A stretch of 64,000 nt of DNA from Clostridiaceae bacterium M8S5 (lineage in GTDB: Bacteria; Bacillota; Clostridia; Tissierellales; MCWD3), in NCBI GenBank assembly GCA_029227815.1, contig CP118523.1, positions 3,782,001 to 3,846,000 of the forward strand, in the 5' to 3' direction. Of the stretch, positions 18,727 to 28,128 are shown in pieces. A program made the position numbers and the translations under genes. The notes under the pieces were generated by a model that ran no database searches, was not told the origin of the DNA, and saw only the letters and a list, made by a program, of their open reading frames with translations. Each line of letters opens with the position of its first letter. The first letter of the stretch is position 1.

Positions 18727-19635
18727 CTACTTCTCTTTCTTTTTTTCACCTTGTACTATTCCATATAAGTTATCTACTACTATATCTCTTTTTATTAATA
18801 ACAATTCTTTATTCTTACTAATTACTGCATTTTGCATATCTTTTATTGATATTTCTAATTTTTTTAAATTCTTAGCATTTTTATCATCTATTATCAATTT
18901 GTCTTTTAACTCATCTATGTAAACTGGAGTTTTACGTAATATTTTTGCACTGTTTTCCCAATCATTTTCTAATGCACTTAAATATGCACCTCTTATACAA
19001 TAATTTATTCTATTTTTTTCTCCCTCTATATGCCCCTTATACAAATCGTAAAACGCTGCTAAACTCATATTTACATCATTTGTCTTATATAATATATCTA
19101 GAATATCTTTGTTATCTACTGCTATTGTTAATCCATTTACAGCAATCTCAAATTTACCTATATCTTCTTTGTCTGCTCCATCTCTTATTGTATCTAATTC
19201 ATAGTCATTCCAGTTTCCATGTATCTCTTTGCATGTATTAGATACCTCTTGCCACATTTTTGAAATAATCTGAGCTATATCAGTTTTAGCCTCGCTATCC
19301 TGATTGTCTCCTACTATATTTTGATCTTCTTCTTCTGTATCACTGTCCTCATTCTTAGTATCTTTATCTTTACTTTCTTTATTACTATCATTATTATTAT
19401 CGCTACTCTCTGGTTTATCTCCACTTAGTTCATCTTGGCTAATATCTGTTTTTTCAGGGTTAATCATTAGGTCATAAATCTTCTCTACATCCTCTATTAT
19501 CTTATTATTACCTTCAGCTATTGTCTTCAGATGCTCTGGCAACTTATCTTTTTCTTCTTTATCACTTTCTTTTTTACAACTTGGTAAAAAAACTATAGTT
19601 AACACTATCATTAATATAATACAAATTTTTTTCAT
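18727..19635 (-). CDS. Predicted lipoprotein of unknown function
   Basis: This is 302 residues with a lipoprotein signal peptide ending in LPSC (Cys at about 20). Residues about 70-115 form an acidic, low-complexity Asp/Glu/Ser/Asn/Lys linker. The C-terminal part is helical (WQEVSNTCKEIHGNWNDYELD). No enzymatic motif is seen. It should be anchored to the outer face of the cytoplasmic membrane. It is monocistronic, with a TTGAGGTG site. The linker is the most repetitive part and is probably a spacer through the wall. Confidence 0.8.
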   Translation of the reverse strand: MKKICIILMIVLTIVFLPSCKKESDKEEKDKLPEHLKTIAEGNNKIIEDVEKIYDLMINPEKTDISQDELSGDKPESSDNNNDSNKESKDKDTKNEDSDTEEEDQNIVGDNQDSEAKTDIAQIISKMWQEVSNTCKEIHGNWNDYELDTIRDGADKEDIGKFEIAVNGLTIAVDNKDILDILYKTNDVNMSLAAFYDLYKGHIEGEKNRINYCIRGAYLSALENDWENSAKILRKTPVYIDELKDKLIIDDKNAKNLKKLEISIKDMQNAVISKNKELLLIKRDIVVDNLYGIVQGEKKKEK

Positions 19636-19952
19636 GATATTTCACCTCAACTTTATTATTCCCAAACTTGTTTTTTTAATATGCAAATATAAAGTGTAAT
19701 ATTTATAATAAATAATTTGAAATTTATTGTGTGGTTTGTTATAATAAAGTCAATAAATATCAAAAAAACTCGACTAATGTAAATAACTTTTCTTGGCAAT
19801 ACTATAAATCACTTCATTGCAATACATTCTACCTGATATTTAATCTAAATACAAATATCTCTAATTGTTTATAAAAATTTATCGGTTATAGAATTATTTA
19901 ACTAGTTTTTTATAATACTATAACTAATAAATAAACATATTGGAGGTAAGAC
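19636..19952. other. Divergent intergenic region upstream of the AGCS symporter
   Basis: There is no gene. A TATAAT (19911-19916) about 20 bp before the TTGGAGG site is the likely -10 of the symporter gene. No riboswitch-like structure was recognised. Confidence 0.5.
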
Positions 19953-21332
19953 ATGGCAAAATTCGAAGCAATAGTAAAAGTAATAAGTGATTTTGCATGG
20001 GGACCATTTATGATTGTCCTCTTAGTTGGAACAGGTATCCTACTAAGTTTTGGAACTAGATTTATTCAATTTAGGAAACTAGGTTATGCATTTAAATTGC
20101 TTTTTTCTAAAGATATAAATGGAGATGGAGACATAACCCCTTTTCAATCTCTTATGACGTCTCTAGCTGCTACTATAGGTACTGGTAATATTGCAGGTGT
20201 GGCTTCTGCTATTGCTGCTGGTGGACCTGGTGCAGTATTTTGGATGTGGTTTACCGCTGCTTTTGGAGGCGCTACAAAATATTCCGAAGCCTTATTAGCT
20301 CTCAAATACAGAATTACAAACGAAAAAAATGAAAAATCAGGTGGTCCTATGTACTATCTAAAATATGGTTTAGCAGATAATTATGGCGAAAGAGCAGGTA
20401 AATTTGGTTCAATAATAGGATGGTGCTTTGCTCTCTTTGGTTTGTTTGCATCATTTGGTATTGGAAATATGGCTCAAGCAAACTCTGTAGCAACTTCTTT
20501 AAATGTAACATTTGGTATTAGCCCAAAAATAGCTGGATTGGGCATTGCAGTTGCTACTGGCTTAGTAATTATAGGTGGTATTAAAAGCATAGGAAATGTT
20601 ACTGATAAAATAGTTCCTATAATGGCTATCTCTTATATTTTAGGTGCTAGCGCCGTATTAATACTTCATGCTGACAAAATATTAACTGCATTTTCAATGA
20701 TTTTTACTAATGCTTTTTCTAGTAAAGCTGTGACTGGTGGTCTTATAGGCACCGTTATACGATATGGAGTTGCTCGAGGTGTATTTTCTAATGAGGCTGG
20801 ACTAGGTAGTGCAGCTATTGCACACGCAGCCTCAAGTAATGACGATCCTGTTTCTCAAGGAATCATAGGTTCTCTTGGCTCATTCATAGATACTCTTATA
20901 ATTTGTACAATGACTGCCCTAGTTATATTAGTGTCGGGCTTAGTTAACATAGATGCTTCTGGCTCAATGACTATAACAGACAATCTTACTTCTTCAGCAC
21001 TTACTACCACAGCCTTTAGTGAAACTTTACCTAACGTTGGTGGATATATAGTATCTTTAGGTTTGATGTTCTTTGCTTTTTCTACTATACTTGGGTGGTA
21101 TTACTATGGATCAAAATGCTTGGAATACATAGCTGGCTTAAAAGCTGTTAGTATATATAAAATCGTATTTATTGTATTGTGTTACTTTGGTTCTTTAGGT
21201 TCTATAGATATAGTATGGAGTTTATCAGACACTTTTAACGGATTAATGGCTATTCCCAACTTAATCGGTTTAGTTTTATTAAGTGGTTTTGTTTTTAAAA
21301 TGACTAAATCTTACGAATCAAAAAACTTATAA
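19953..21332 (+). CDS. Alanine/glycine:cation symporter family (AGCS) protein
   Basis: This is a 459-residue polytopic transporter that takes up alanine or glycine with Na+ or H+. Diagnostic segments are the family signature SLAATIGTGNIAGVASAIAAGGPGAVFW-type stretch (about residues 68-98), followed by FGGATKYSEALLALKYR, and GVARGVFSNEAGLGSA. Length and roughly ten TM helices fit the family. It is a single gene with a TTGGAGG site and its own promoter. It fits an amino-acid-fermenting lifestyle. Confidence 0.95.
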   Translation: MAKFEAIVKVISDFAWGPFMIVLLVGTGILLSFGTRFIQFRKLGYAFKLLFSKDINGDGDITPFQSLMTSLAATIGTGNIAGVASAIAAGGPGAVFWMWFTAAFGGATKYSEALLALKYRITNEKNEKSGGPMYYLKYGLADNYGERAGKFGSIIGWCFALFGLFASFGIGNMAQANSVATSLNVTFGISPKIAGLGIAVATGLVIIGGIKSIGNVTDKIVPIMAISYILGASAVLILHADKILTAFSMIFTNAFSSKAVTGGLIGTVIRYGVARGVFSNEAGLGSAAIAHAASSNDDPVSQGIIGSLGSFIDTLIICTMTALVILVSGLVNIDASGSMTITDNLTSSALTTTAFSETLPNVGGYIVSLGLMFFAFSTILGWYYYGSKCLEYIAGLKAVSIYKIVFIVLCYFGSLGSIDIVWSLSDTFNGLMAIPNLIGLVLLSGFVFKMTKSYESKNL

Positions 21333-21456
21333 CACAATTTAAAATCGCACCCACTTTAGAGTAACGATTTTAAAATAGGCCCCTTTGGATTGTTTCAAAA
21401 TTGATGAGTTGACTTTTTGTAATACATCATATTTTGATTCAATCTTTTTTTATTGC
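21333..21456. terminator. Convergent terminator region
   Basis: AAAATCG (about 21343) pairs with CGATTTTA (about 21367) after the symporter gene. A second loose inverted repeat around 21396-21438 lies nearer the amidase gene. Together they separate two convergent units. Confidence 0.4.
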
Positions 21457-22539
21457 CTACGAGTAGTTCACCTTCAATAACTTAAAAATAGTTTTATTGC
21501 TATCCCATCCTAAATCCCAAGGAACTCTATACATATCAACCCCATGACTACTTATTAAAGGATAACCTTTTGCATCAGCTCCTACCACCATTGCAATATG
21601 TTCAATTTTATTATCTATAATATAGACTATTATATCTGCTGGATCTAATTTATATACTGATTTATATATCTCTTGGTACTTACCTTCTTCTATTTGCAAA
21701 GCTTTTCCATTATAAATCAAATATTTAATGAACGCGTCTTTATCTCTCCATGCATTACTTGCTTTAATATCATAGTTCCAGACCTCATCTTTTTGAAAAC
21801 CCCCTTTTTCGTATAACGCTTGGGATAAAAAATTTGCGCAATCTTCTTTTAACCTGACATATTTATTATTGTACTGATTAGTTACTTTATAAGCAGAACC
21901 ACAATATCTATTCACATATCCTACTACTGCTATATTCTTGTCATTTAGGTTTGTAAAACTTCTCATTTTTTGTTCATTAATAATCGTTGTAATCTTCTTA
22001 TCTTTAAAGACTTCCTTTAGGTCATATTGAGCATTACTTTTTTCTTTTGTTATCTTATAGTTATCATTGCTCTTTTCTAATTCTAGAATATTAGAAGTTC
22101 CTATTCTCATACAGTCTACATCATTAGGTGTATCTTTATAGCTATAATAATATTTCGTGCACATTGAAAAATCTATGATTAATTTTTTATCTTTATACTT
22201 TATGTTATGTAATAATATTTCTGATTTAATATCATTGTAATTTATCCCTTGCTTTTCAGCCCATTCATGCCAATAGTTAATTTTTCTCACTTCATTGTCA
22301 TATGCATATTTTCCATCACTTATATGTACATTGTATATATCTCTTATTAAACTCTTATCATAATAAACTAGTGCATCATTTTTATTTATTACAATATATT
22401 CAAGTATTTGATACAATTCAGCTTGACCAACTGTGTTTTTGGTACATTTATCGTATTTATATAGAGTAATACACACTAAACACACACATAGAAATACTAC
22501 TCCAAGCCTAAATAGCTTTATCCTTAATATATTTGTCAT
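21457..22539 (-). CDS. Secreted/membrane-anchored amidase domain protein (Amidase_6-like)
   Basis: This is 360 residues from the ATG at 22539, picked because AAAGGGGATG precedes it; an upstream start would overlap the cwlD-type gene. One N-terminal TM helix is followed by an extracellular region. The C-terminal 170 residues match the Amidase_6 pattern: NRYCGSAYKVTNQYNN, then DCANFLSQALYEKGG (catalytic Cys), and IEHIAMVVG (His), ending in a Trp-rich DLGWDSN region. These NlpC/P60-like domains are thought to cleave peptidoglycan peptides. It lies 22 bp downstream of the Amidase_3 gene, so the two are probably one operon. Confidence 0.82.
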   Translation of the reverse strand: MTNILRIKLFRLGVVFLCVCLVCITLYKYDKCTKNTVGQAELYQILEYIVINKNDALVYYDKSLIRDIYNVHISDGKYAYDNEVRKINYWHEWAEKQGINYNDIKSEILLHNIKYKDKKLIIDFSMCTKYYYSYKDTPNDVDCMRIGTSNILELEKSNDNYKITKEKSNAQYDLKEVFKDKKITTIINEQKMRSFTNLNDKNIAVVGYVNRYCGSAYKVTNQYNNKYVRLKEDCANFLSQALYEKGGFQKDEVWNYDIKASNAWRDKDAFIKYLIYNGKALQIEEGKYQEIYKSVYKLDPADIIVYIIDNKIEHIAMVVGADAKGYPLISSHGVDMYRVPWDLGWDSNKTIFKLLKVNYS

Positions 22540-22561
22540 ATCCATCCCCTTTTTGTTTAAA

Positions 22562-23290
22562 CTAAATCTCTTTATCAATTATTTCATCAAAATAATTGAT
22601 TAACCCTATATAAATAGACCATGCAATTTTTTCTTGATAACTTTCTGCCTGCAATAATTTTTCTTCTCTAGGGTTTGATAAGAATCCACATTCTACTAAT
22701 ACAGATGGCGCTTTTACTTGCTTGAGTAAATATATAGAACTTCTAGGTTGAGGTAGTCTTTTATTATTGTTATCTAATACTCTTTTTAGTTCTTTCTGGA
22801 CTATATTCGCTAATACTTTACTATTTTCACATCTGCTTTTATAAAATACTTGTGCCCCATGAGAACTGGATTGAGAAAAGCTATTTAGATGAATACTCAC
22901 AAACGCATCTGGGTTACTATTGTTTATTAATATTCTTCTCTTTCTCATATCTTCATTTTTTCTTTGTCTTATTGTTTTTGATTTATCTGTATCTAATCCT
23001 TTATCTGTTTCTCTAGTCATGACAACTCTTCCACCTGCTTGTTCTACAAGTCTTCTTATTCTAAGACATATCTGAAGGTTGATTTTATCTTCTGTTATTC
23101 CTGTTCTACCTGATGCTCCAGGGTCAAACCCTCCATGTCCAGGATCTATAGCTATCACTTTTCCTATTATTGGCGAAAATGCAGTGATAGTATCTTCCTC
23201 TTTGTTAAAACTTATAAACCCTGTGACTATAAGGCATACTAATAGTATAATCAATCCCATGCTCTTTTTCTTAATAACTATAATCCTCAT
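22562..23290 (-). CDS. cwlD: N-acetylmuramoyl-L-alanine amidase, CwlD-like
   Basis: This is 242 residues with one N-terminal membrane anchor and an Amidase_3 domain: DPGHGGFDPGASG (zinc His), then INLQICLRIRRLVEQAGG, SIHLNSF (second His) and VLVECGFLSNP (catalytic Glu). The size, single anchor and absence of wall-binding repeats match CwlD, which removes stem peptides during muramic-lactam formation in the spore cortex. This supports an endospore former. It is first of a two-gene unit with the Amidase_6 protein. A GAGGAAAAT site precedes the start. Confidence 0.85.
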   Translation of the reverse strand: MRIIVIKKKSMGLIILLVCLIVTGFISFNKEEDTITAFSPIIGKVIAIDPGHGGFDPGASGRTGITEDKINLQICLRIRRLVEQAGGRVVMTRETDKGLDTDKSKTIRQRKNEDMRKRRILINNSNPDAFVSIHLNSFSQSSSHGAQVFYKSRCENSKVLANIVQKELKRVLDNNNKRLPQPRSSIYLLKQVKAPSVLVECGFLSNPREEKLLQAESYQEKIAWSIYIGLINYFDEIIDKEI

Positions 23291-23595
23291 ATTTTCCTCC
23301 TATACTTCATATTACTATGATATTACCCTACACTATGATATTATGCTTACAACTTAAATAACATTTGATAAAATAAATACTTTTTATTATAATAGTTAAG
23401 AATATACCTGAAATATCCGTGGAACTTTGATGAAAATGTTGTAGTTTTCTAAATCACAATGTTTCAGCATTTTTAAAAGCGTACTTGGTAGTATGGTGAA
23501 AAAGTGATGGAAGTATTGTAATTAGAAGGATGCAATATAGTTATTAATTTTCTATGAATAATTCAGGTACAATAACAATTAAAGGAGTGCTAATA
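23291..23595. other. Intergenic region without recognised feature
   Basis: This is a divergent gap between cwlD and ridA. It has AT-rich promoter-like sequence (for example TATAAT near 23391) but no gene or structured RNA that I can support. Confidence 0.4.
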
Positions 23596-23946
23596 ATGGA
23601 AATTAAAAGATACGAAGGTACAGGCAGGATGAGTCGTGCTGTTATTCATAATAACACTATATATTTATGTGGCCAAACATGTGGCGATGCTGATAAAGAT
23701 ATAAAAGCACAAACTACAGCAGTTCTTGAAAAAGTAGAAGATTTATTGAGTAAATATGGTTCAGATAAATATAATATTCTATCTACAACAATCTATTTAA
23801 AAGATATATCATTGTTTAGCCAAATGAATGAGGTATGGGATGCATGGGTAGAAGATGGACATGAGCCAGCTAGAGCATGTGTAGAAGCTAAAATGGCTAG
23901 AGATACTATATTGGTTGAAATGTCAGTTGTAGCTGCTGTTAAATAA
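23596..23946 (+). CDS. ridA: RidA (YjgF/YER057c) family protein
   Basis: This is 116 residues from ATG 23596, which has an AAAGGAG site; an ATG at 23554 would add 14 residues without a site. RidA hallmarks are NTIYLCGQT, TTAVLEKVEDLLSKYGSDK and the C-terminal PARACVEAKMARDTILVEM, with the substrate-binding Arg in PAR. The PARACVEAKMA wording is that of the YoaB/RutC-like subgroup. RidA proteins deaminate reactive enamine/imine intermediates of amino-acid metabolism in the cytosol. It ends at the shared terminator at 23961. Confidence 0.9.
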   Translation: MEIKRYEGTGRMSRAVIHNNTIYLCGQTCGDADKDIKAQTTAVLEKVEDLLSKYGSDKYNILSTTIYLKDISLFSQMNEVWDAWVEDGHEPARACVEAKMARDTILVEMSVVAAVK

Positions 23947-23960
23947 CTTGTAAAATTATA

Positions 23961-23998
23961 AAAAGCTTAACTTTAAAAAAGTTAAGCTTTTATTTTTA
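23961..23998. terminator. Bidirectional terminator, ridA / peptide cluster
   Basis: A perfect AAAAGCTTAAC / GTTAAGCTTTT stem has a T-rich tail on the forward strand and As on the other, so it can end both convergent transcripts. Confidence 0.8.
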
Positions 23999-24003
23999 TT
24001 AAT

Positions 24004-24117
24004 TTAGCAAGGTATTAACCCAGGACGACCTGGATCACATATAGCCCATACTTCATCCATCTTACATCTTGGATATGGGTCATGAATTGGATACTTGATA
24101 AATCTCTTTAAAGTCAT
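24004..24117 (-). CDS. Short two-cysteine peptide, MTL-K-F family, member A1
   Basis: A 37-residue peptide starts MTLKRFIKYP, has Cys18, and ends in AICDPGRPGLIPC. An AAGGAGGTG site lies 6 bp before the ATG. It shares with the genes at 24553 and 47554 the N-terminus MTL[K/E][K/R]F-x-x-Y, a Cys near residue 18, and a second Cys followed by a Pro/Gly-rich tail. No signal peptide or TM segment is visible. It is second gene of a two-gene unit behind 24151-24255. It may be a modified-peptide precursor or signalling peptide; this is not a family I can name. The conserved coding pattern across loci argues it is real. Confidence 0.72.
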   Translation of the reverse strand: MTLKRFIKYPIHDPYPRCKMDEVWAICDPGRPGLIPC

Positions 24118-24150
24118 TAATACACCTCCTTATTTTATTTAATTTTCCGA

Positions 24151-24255
24151 CTACAAAAAACTAACCTGTTCTGGTAAACACAAATAAAGAACGTACTTTG
24201 GACAAAGTGGATGGTTTTTGTTATATGCATAATTTCTAAACTTAGATAAACACAT
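24151..24255 (-). CDS. Short two-cysteine peptide, member A2 (MCLSKF type)
   Basis: A 34-residue peptide starts MCLSKFRNYAYN and contains PLCPKYVLYLCLPEQ. The start at 24255 is 8 bp after GAGGAGG; an ATG closer to the site gives only six codons. It resembles the MTL-K-F group in its start, K-F-x-x-Y and the spaced Cys pair, but has a hydrophobic C-terminal half. A TATAAT lies roughly 40 bp upstream on the reverse strand (about 24294-24299). A decayed near-copy lies at 24721-24780, in the same order relative to an MTL-K-F gene, so a two-gene cassette was duplicated in tandem. Confidence 0.65.
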   Translation of the reverse strand: MCLSKFRNYAYNKNHPLCPKYVLYLCLPEQVSFL

Positions 24256-24477
24256 AATTCATACCTCCTCATCCATAATCTATCTGTATTTATTATATCA
24301 CACGCTTGTATTTTTTTGTAATTTTTGTTAATGTTTTAATTTGCATGTTGCATATATATGGACAATCTAAGTAAAATCTTATAACTGTTTTAGAAATAAC
24401 TATTTAAATTATAGTAAATCTCTAATAAAAAATAATCATTGGATATCTAGACTACTATATATTTTACAACAATATAC

Positions 24478-24516
24478 AAAAAGAGAGCAAAATTTAATTA
24501 TTTATACTCTCTTTTT
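24478..24516 (-). terminator. Terminator after peptide B1
   Basis: AAAAAGAGAG pairs with CTCTCTTTTT around a 19-nt AT loop, just downstream of the peptide gene at 24553-24663 on the reverse strand. Confidence 0.6.
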
Positions 24517-24552
24517 ATTAGGACTTTTTATCCCTTTAATTTTTTGTTAAAC

Positions 24553-24663
24553 CTAATATGGTCCCCAACCATTATGTCCTGGTTCACATATAAAAATCAT
24601 CTTTAATTTACTACATCCTCGACTAGAAAGGCTAGAGTAATTAGCAAATTTCTTTAATGTCAT
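24553..24663 (-). CDS. Short two-cysteine peptide, MTL-K-F family, member B1
   Basis: A 36-residue peptide starts MTLKKFANYSSL, has Cys17, and ends in FICEPGHNGWGPY. An AAGGGGGTG site is well spaced from the ATG. It aligns with the 24004 and 47554 peptides at MTL-x-[K/R]-F-x-x-Y, the first Cys, the C-x-P-G motif and a C-terminal aromatic or Cys after Pro. It belongs to the second copy of the cassette. No leader protease or radical-SAM gene is nearby. Small size lowers certainty, but start, site, terminator and family conservation agree. Confidence 0.72.
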   Translation of the reverse strand: MTLKKFANYSSLSSRGCSKLKMIFICEPGHNGWGPY

Positions 24664-24720
24664 TAAGTTCACCCCCTTATATTTAAAATTTTTTCATTGG
24701 TATTATAAAAAACTAACCTG

Positions 24721-24780
24721 CTATGGTAAACACAAGTATAGTACATACTTGGGACAAAGAGGATAATCCTTAGCAGGCAC
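24721..24780 (-). pseudogene. Decayed copy of the MCLSKF-type peptide
   Basis: The reverse strand encodes KDYPLCPKYVLYLCLP then a stop. The following codons still read QVSFL, as in the intact peptide, so a nonsense change has occurred. The N-terminal half with its ribosome site is replaced. Only a GTG at 24780 could start it, poorly spaced from AGGAG. It precedes peptide B1 as A2 precedes A1. Confidence 0.7.
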
Positions 24781-24973
24781 ATCGTTTTTATGCTCCTGTT
24801 AAACATTATTTACGATAATTATTTCTATTTATATACATTGTATCATATTATTTATTATTTTTGTAGTTTTTTGTATAATTTATAAATTATCTCATTTGTA
24901 TTAATAGACAATAATTATAAAACACTATATAATTATTTTAGTACTTAACTTTAATATCAATGGAGGAATGCAA

Positions 24974-26101
24974 GTGAAGTCTTGGATAAAAAATAATATC
25001 TTAGCTATTATAGTTTTATGTTTAATACCAATAATTATATTTTTTTCACCCGTAACAGGCAATAAAAAGAATATTCCTAAATATTTCAATCAAGTCTTTG
25101 AAAAAGGTGTAGTCGTTTCTGTTCTTGAAGAGAGCTTAGAACCTGATGAGGCTCTTTCAAATAGAATGAATGGTAAACAAGTCCTTAAGGTCAAAATCTT
25201 GAGTGGTACATATAAGGGCAATACATATGAATCAACTAATCTTTTATCTCGTAGTCATAATGTCCTTGCTAAAGAAGGTACTAAAATTGTAGTGGGAATA
25301 CGTGAAACTGAGAAAGGTCCTCAGATATGGGTATATAACTATAGGCGTGAACTAACTGTTTACTTTATTATCGGTATATTCCTAATATTGCTAATTATAC
25401 TTGGTGGTATGAAAGGGTTAAAATCTGCTATCTCATTATTATTTACTGGAACTATTATTATCTTTATATTAATACCGCAGTTATTTAGCGGCAGAAGCGC
25501 TATTCTAACAACTATTATATTAATGTCAATATCTGTTATAATATCATTTGTTTTAATTAGTGACTGGAATAAAAAAACCTTAGCTTCTATACTAGGTACT
25601 ATAGGAGGTATAATCATAGCTGGATTAATCTCATATACCGCTGGTAGTATGACTCATTTATCTGGTATTAACATGAGAGAAGGTGAACAGCTTGCTTATA
25701 TGGTATCAGGCTATGGGATTGATATCTCTGGTCTTATGTTCTCTGCGATATTGATTTCTTCAATCGGGGCTGTAATGGATGTAGCTATGAGTATCTCTTC
25801 TTCTATCTCAGAGATATATCTACACAACCCTAGCTTAAGCAGAAAATCACTTTTTATATCTGGTATGAATGTAGGAAAAGATATCATGGGAACTATGTCA
25901 AATACTTTGATACTAGCATTTGCAGGTGGATCTCTTACAACAATGATGCTAATGTACGGTTATCAATTACAAACTATACAGTTCTTAAACTTACAGGAGG
26001 TAGCTATTGAAATGATTCAAGGTTTCTCTGGAAGTATAGGTATAGTACTAACTGTTCCACTTACTGCCTTCATTATGACTAGATTTGTTTCTGAAAAGTA
26101 A
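24974..26101 (+). CDS. YibE/F family membrane protein
   Basis: This is 375 residues from the GTG at 24974, seven bases after GGAGG; the ATG at 24968 abuts the site and is less likely. One N-terminal TM helix and a soluble extracellular domain (with VLKVKILSGTYKGNTYESTN) are followed by about seven TM helices containing ISYTAGSMTHLSGINMREGEQLAYM and SSIGAVMDVAMSISSSISEI. This is the YibE/F family, whose role is unknown. It lies between the peptide cluster and a BceAB-like transporter but points the other way. Confidence 0.85.
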   Translation: MKSWIKNNILAIIVLCLIPIIIFFSPVTGNKKNIPKYFNQVFEKGVVVSVLEESLEPDEALSNRMNGKQVLKVKILSGTYKGNTYESTNLLSRSHNVLAKEGTKIVVGIRETEKGPQIWVYNYRRELTVYFIIGIFLILLIILGGMKGLKSAISLLFTGTIIIFILIPQLFSGRSAILTTIILMSISVIISFVLISDWNKKTLASILGTIGGIIIAGLISYTAGSMTHLSGINMREGEQLAYMVSGYGIDISGLMFSAILISSIGAVMDVAMSISSSISEIYLHNPSLSRKSLFISGMNVGKDIMGTMSNTLILAFAGGSLTTMMLMYGYQLQTIQFLNLQEVAIEMIQGFSGSIGIVLTVPLTAFIMTRFVSEK

Positions 26102-26144
26102 ATGATTCAGGTTAATTCTCTTTTTATTTTATAAGCCACTGATT

Positions 26145-28088
26145 TTATTTAAACTCTTTTATAATTCTTTTATAGTACATTTTAAAGTATAGTTTATATA
26201 CTATTGAATGTATTATAAATAATAAGATCGATGTAATAATAGCATAAAAAACACCTATCTTTCCATATCCATACGTGTAATTAGTGTAATATGCATAAAA
26301 AATATTTATTATTATTGCATATAAAAATGATATATTGTATATTATCTTTATTTTACGATATATCATTTTTTTTACTTCTATTTCTCTTATTCCTATCCTG
26401 TATAAACTAATATATTTTATTTTTTCACTATTATACTCCATTTTTAATTTAAAATGAATCATTATTATTGCTGCTAGATACAAAAGTAAACTCGCATAAA
26501 TAATATTAAAAATTAAAAAATTAGAACTTTTTAAAGCTTTCTTGTATTCATCAATTCTTGAACTTATTTTATAAAAACGTTCTTTCTTTTCAATGTTATT
26601 CTTTTTTAATTGCTTGTTATATATCTCATTAACTATCTTCTCTGAATTCTTCCAGTCATTAAAATTATACATATGTAATTTACCTTTTATATAAAAATTA
26701 GTATCATTTGATATAATCCATTCAAAATCCTCTTTGTTAACTAAAATTATATAATCAGATATACTATTTATCCTACCAAACAAAGGATCAATGATACTAT
26801 CTTGTATAACAAATTTTTTTGTAGCTTTATGACAATCAATATTTATATTAGAAATATTGTAATCAACATTATGTTCATACCCATCATCCATATCATACGG
26901 ATATACATATATATATGAATTGCTTTTAATGCGATATCTTTTATTTAATAATTTATTTACATCTTCAATACAAAATATTGTAAAAGCATTGTCCCTTGCG
27001 AATCTTACAGTATCTTTGATAGTTATACTATTATTATTTTTCCGCACTATAGCTTCAATTTCGTTATTAGAAAAAGGTCTAACGTAATCATTTATTTCAG
27101 TATAAACCATGTGAAACGGATGGTACGTAATAGCGTTATTTGTAAAATTCGGGTAAGTAATTAATCCAAATGATATCATAAACAAAACTGCAAAAAATAT
27201 CCAAATAGTCATAAAGAATATTTTTTTATTTTTACCATAATAATACCTGATATCTGAAAATACAAAAATGTTCCTTACATAGCTTTTGTAATATTTACTT
27301 TTCAAGCATTCAATTAATGCTTCTCCATTAAAAAATATTAGAAAAGACCCTATAATATTAGCTAATAAACTTATAAACCATATGTTGCTATTTATGTGAT
27401 AAAAGACAATCATTATAATAAATCCAAGAACTATAAAAGCTATTCCTACAAAAACGAATACCATTTTATAATACTTTCCACTCTCAGCTTTTTCAGTATA
27501 TCTTATTTTCTCGTATATTGACCTTTTAATCATAGCATATACATTAATAATTAATGATATTAGAAATATAGCTATAACATATATTGTTGTTAATCTATAT
27601 GCTGTCATAGATATCTTGATTTTGATATTTTGAACTCCTATTACATCACTTATAAATAGTAAAAAAAACAATGATAAAAAAGTTCCTATCACTAACCCAA
27701 TTATTAATGAAACTAGACATAATATCAAATTCTCCAATAAAACATTATTTCTTACCTCTTTTTCTGTCATCCCAAGAGATAATAAAATTCCATAATCCTT
27801 TTGTCTTGATTTAATAAAAATCCTTTGTGAATATGGAATAAATAAGCCAGCAAATATTAATATTAAAAAAGTTGGAGCATAAATATTGCTAGATATCATT
27901 GGATCGACAATAGATGCATCCATAAATTCGTTATTTTCTAATATTGATATAAAGCTATATAAAATAGCTATTGTAGATAAATTACATAAAACAAATAATT
28001 TATATTTTTTTACATCTGCTTTAAATATCTTTATTAAAATTTTAGAAATAGTCATAATTAATCTTGTATAACACTTATTATTATACAT
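26145..28088 (-). CDS. BceB/FtsX-like ABC transporter permease
   Basis: This is 647 residues, or about 636 if it begins at MTISKILIKIF; the ATG at 28088 abuts its AAAGGA site. Ten TM helices are arranged as in Bce-type permeases, with a large extracellular domain between TM7 and TM8 (roughly residues 310-530). It has YGILLSLGMTEKEVRNNVLLENL after TM2, typical for FtsX-family proteins. Such permeases with a BceA partner detect or remove peptide antibiotics. No sensor kinase or regulator adjoins it. It is transcribed after the ATPase gene at 28129. Confidence 0.88.
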   Translation of the reverse strand: MYNNKCYTRLIMTISKILIKIFKADVKKYKLFVLCNLSTIAILYSFISILENNEFMDASIVDPMISSNIYAPTFLILIFAGLFIPYSQRIFIKSRQKDYGILLSLGMTEKEVRNNVLLENLILCLVSLIIGLVIGTFLSLFFLLFISDVIGVQNIKIKISMTAYRLTTIYVIAIFLISLIINVYAMIKRSIYEKIRYTEKAESGKYYKMVFVFVGIAFIVLGFIIMIVFYHINSNIWFISLLANIIGSFLIFFNGEALIECLKSKYYKSYVRNIFVFSDIRYYYGKNKKIFFMTIWIFFAVLFMISFGLITYPNFTNNAITYHPFHMVYTEINDYVRPFSNNEIEAIVRKNNNSITIKDTVRFARDNAFTIFCIEDVNKLLNKRYRIKSNSYIYVYPYDMDDGYEHNVDYNISNINIDCHKATKKFVIQDSIIDPLFGRINSISDYIILVNKEDFEWIISNDTNFYIKGKLHMYNFNDWKNSEKIVNEIYNKQLKKNNIEKKERFYKISSRIDEYKKALKSSNFLIFNIIYASLLLYLAAIIMIHFKLKMEYNSEKIKYISLYRIGIREIEVKKMIYRKIKIIYNISFLYAIIINIFYAYYTNYTYGYGKIGVFYAIITSILLFIIHSIVYKLYFKMYYKRIIKEFK

Positions 28089-28128
28089 TCCTTTCTAATA
28101 ATTTTACTAATCAAAACCTTTTTACATA

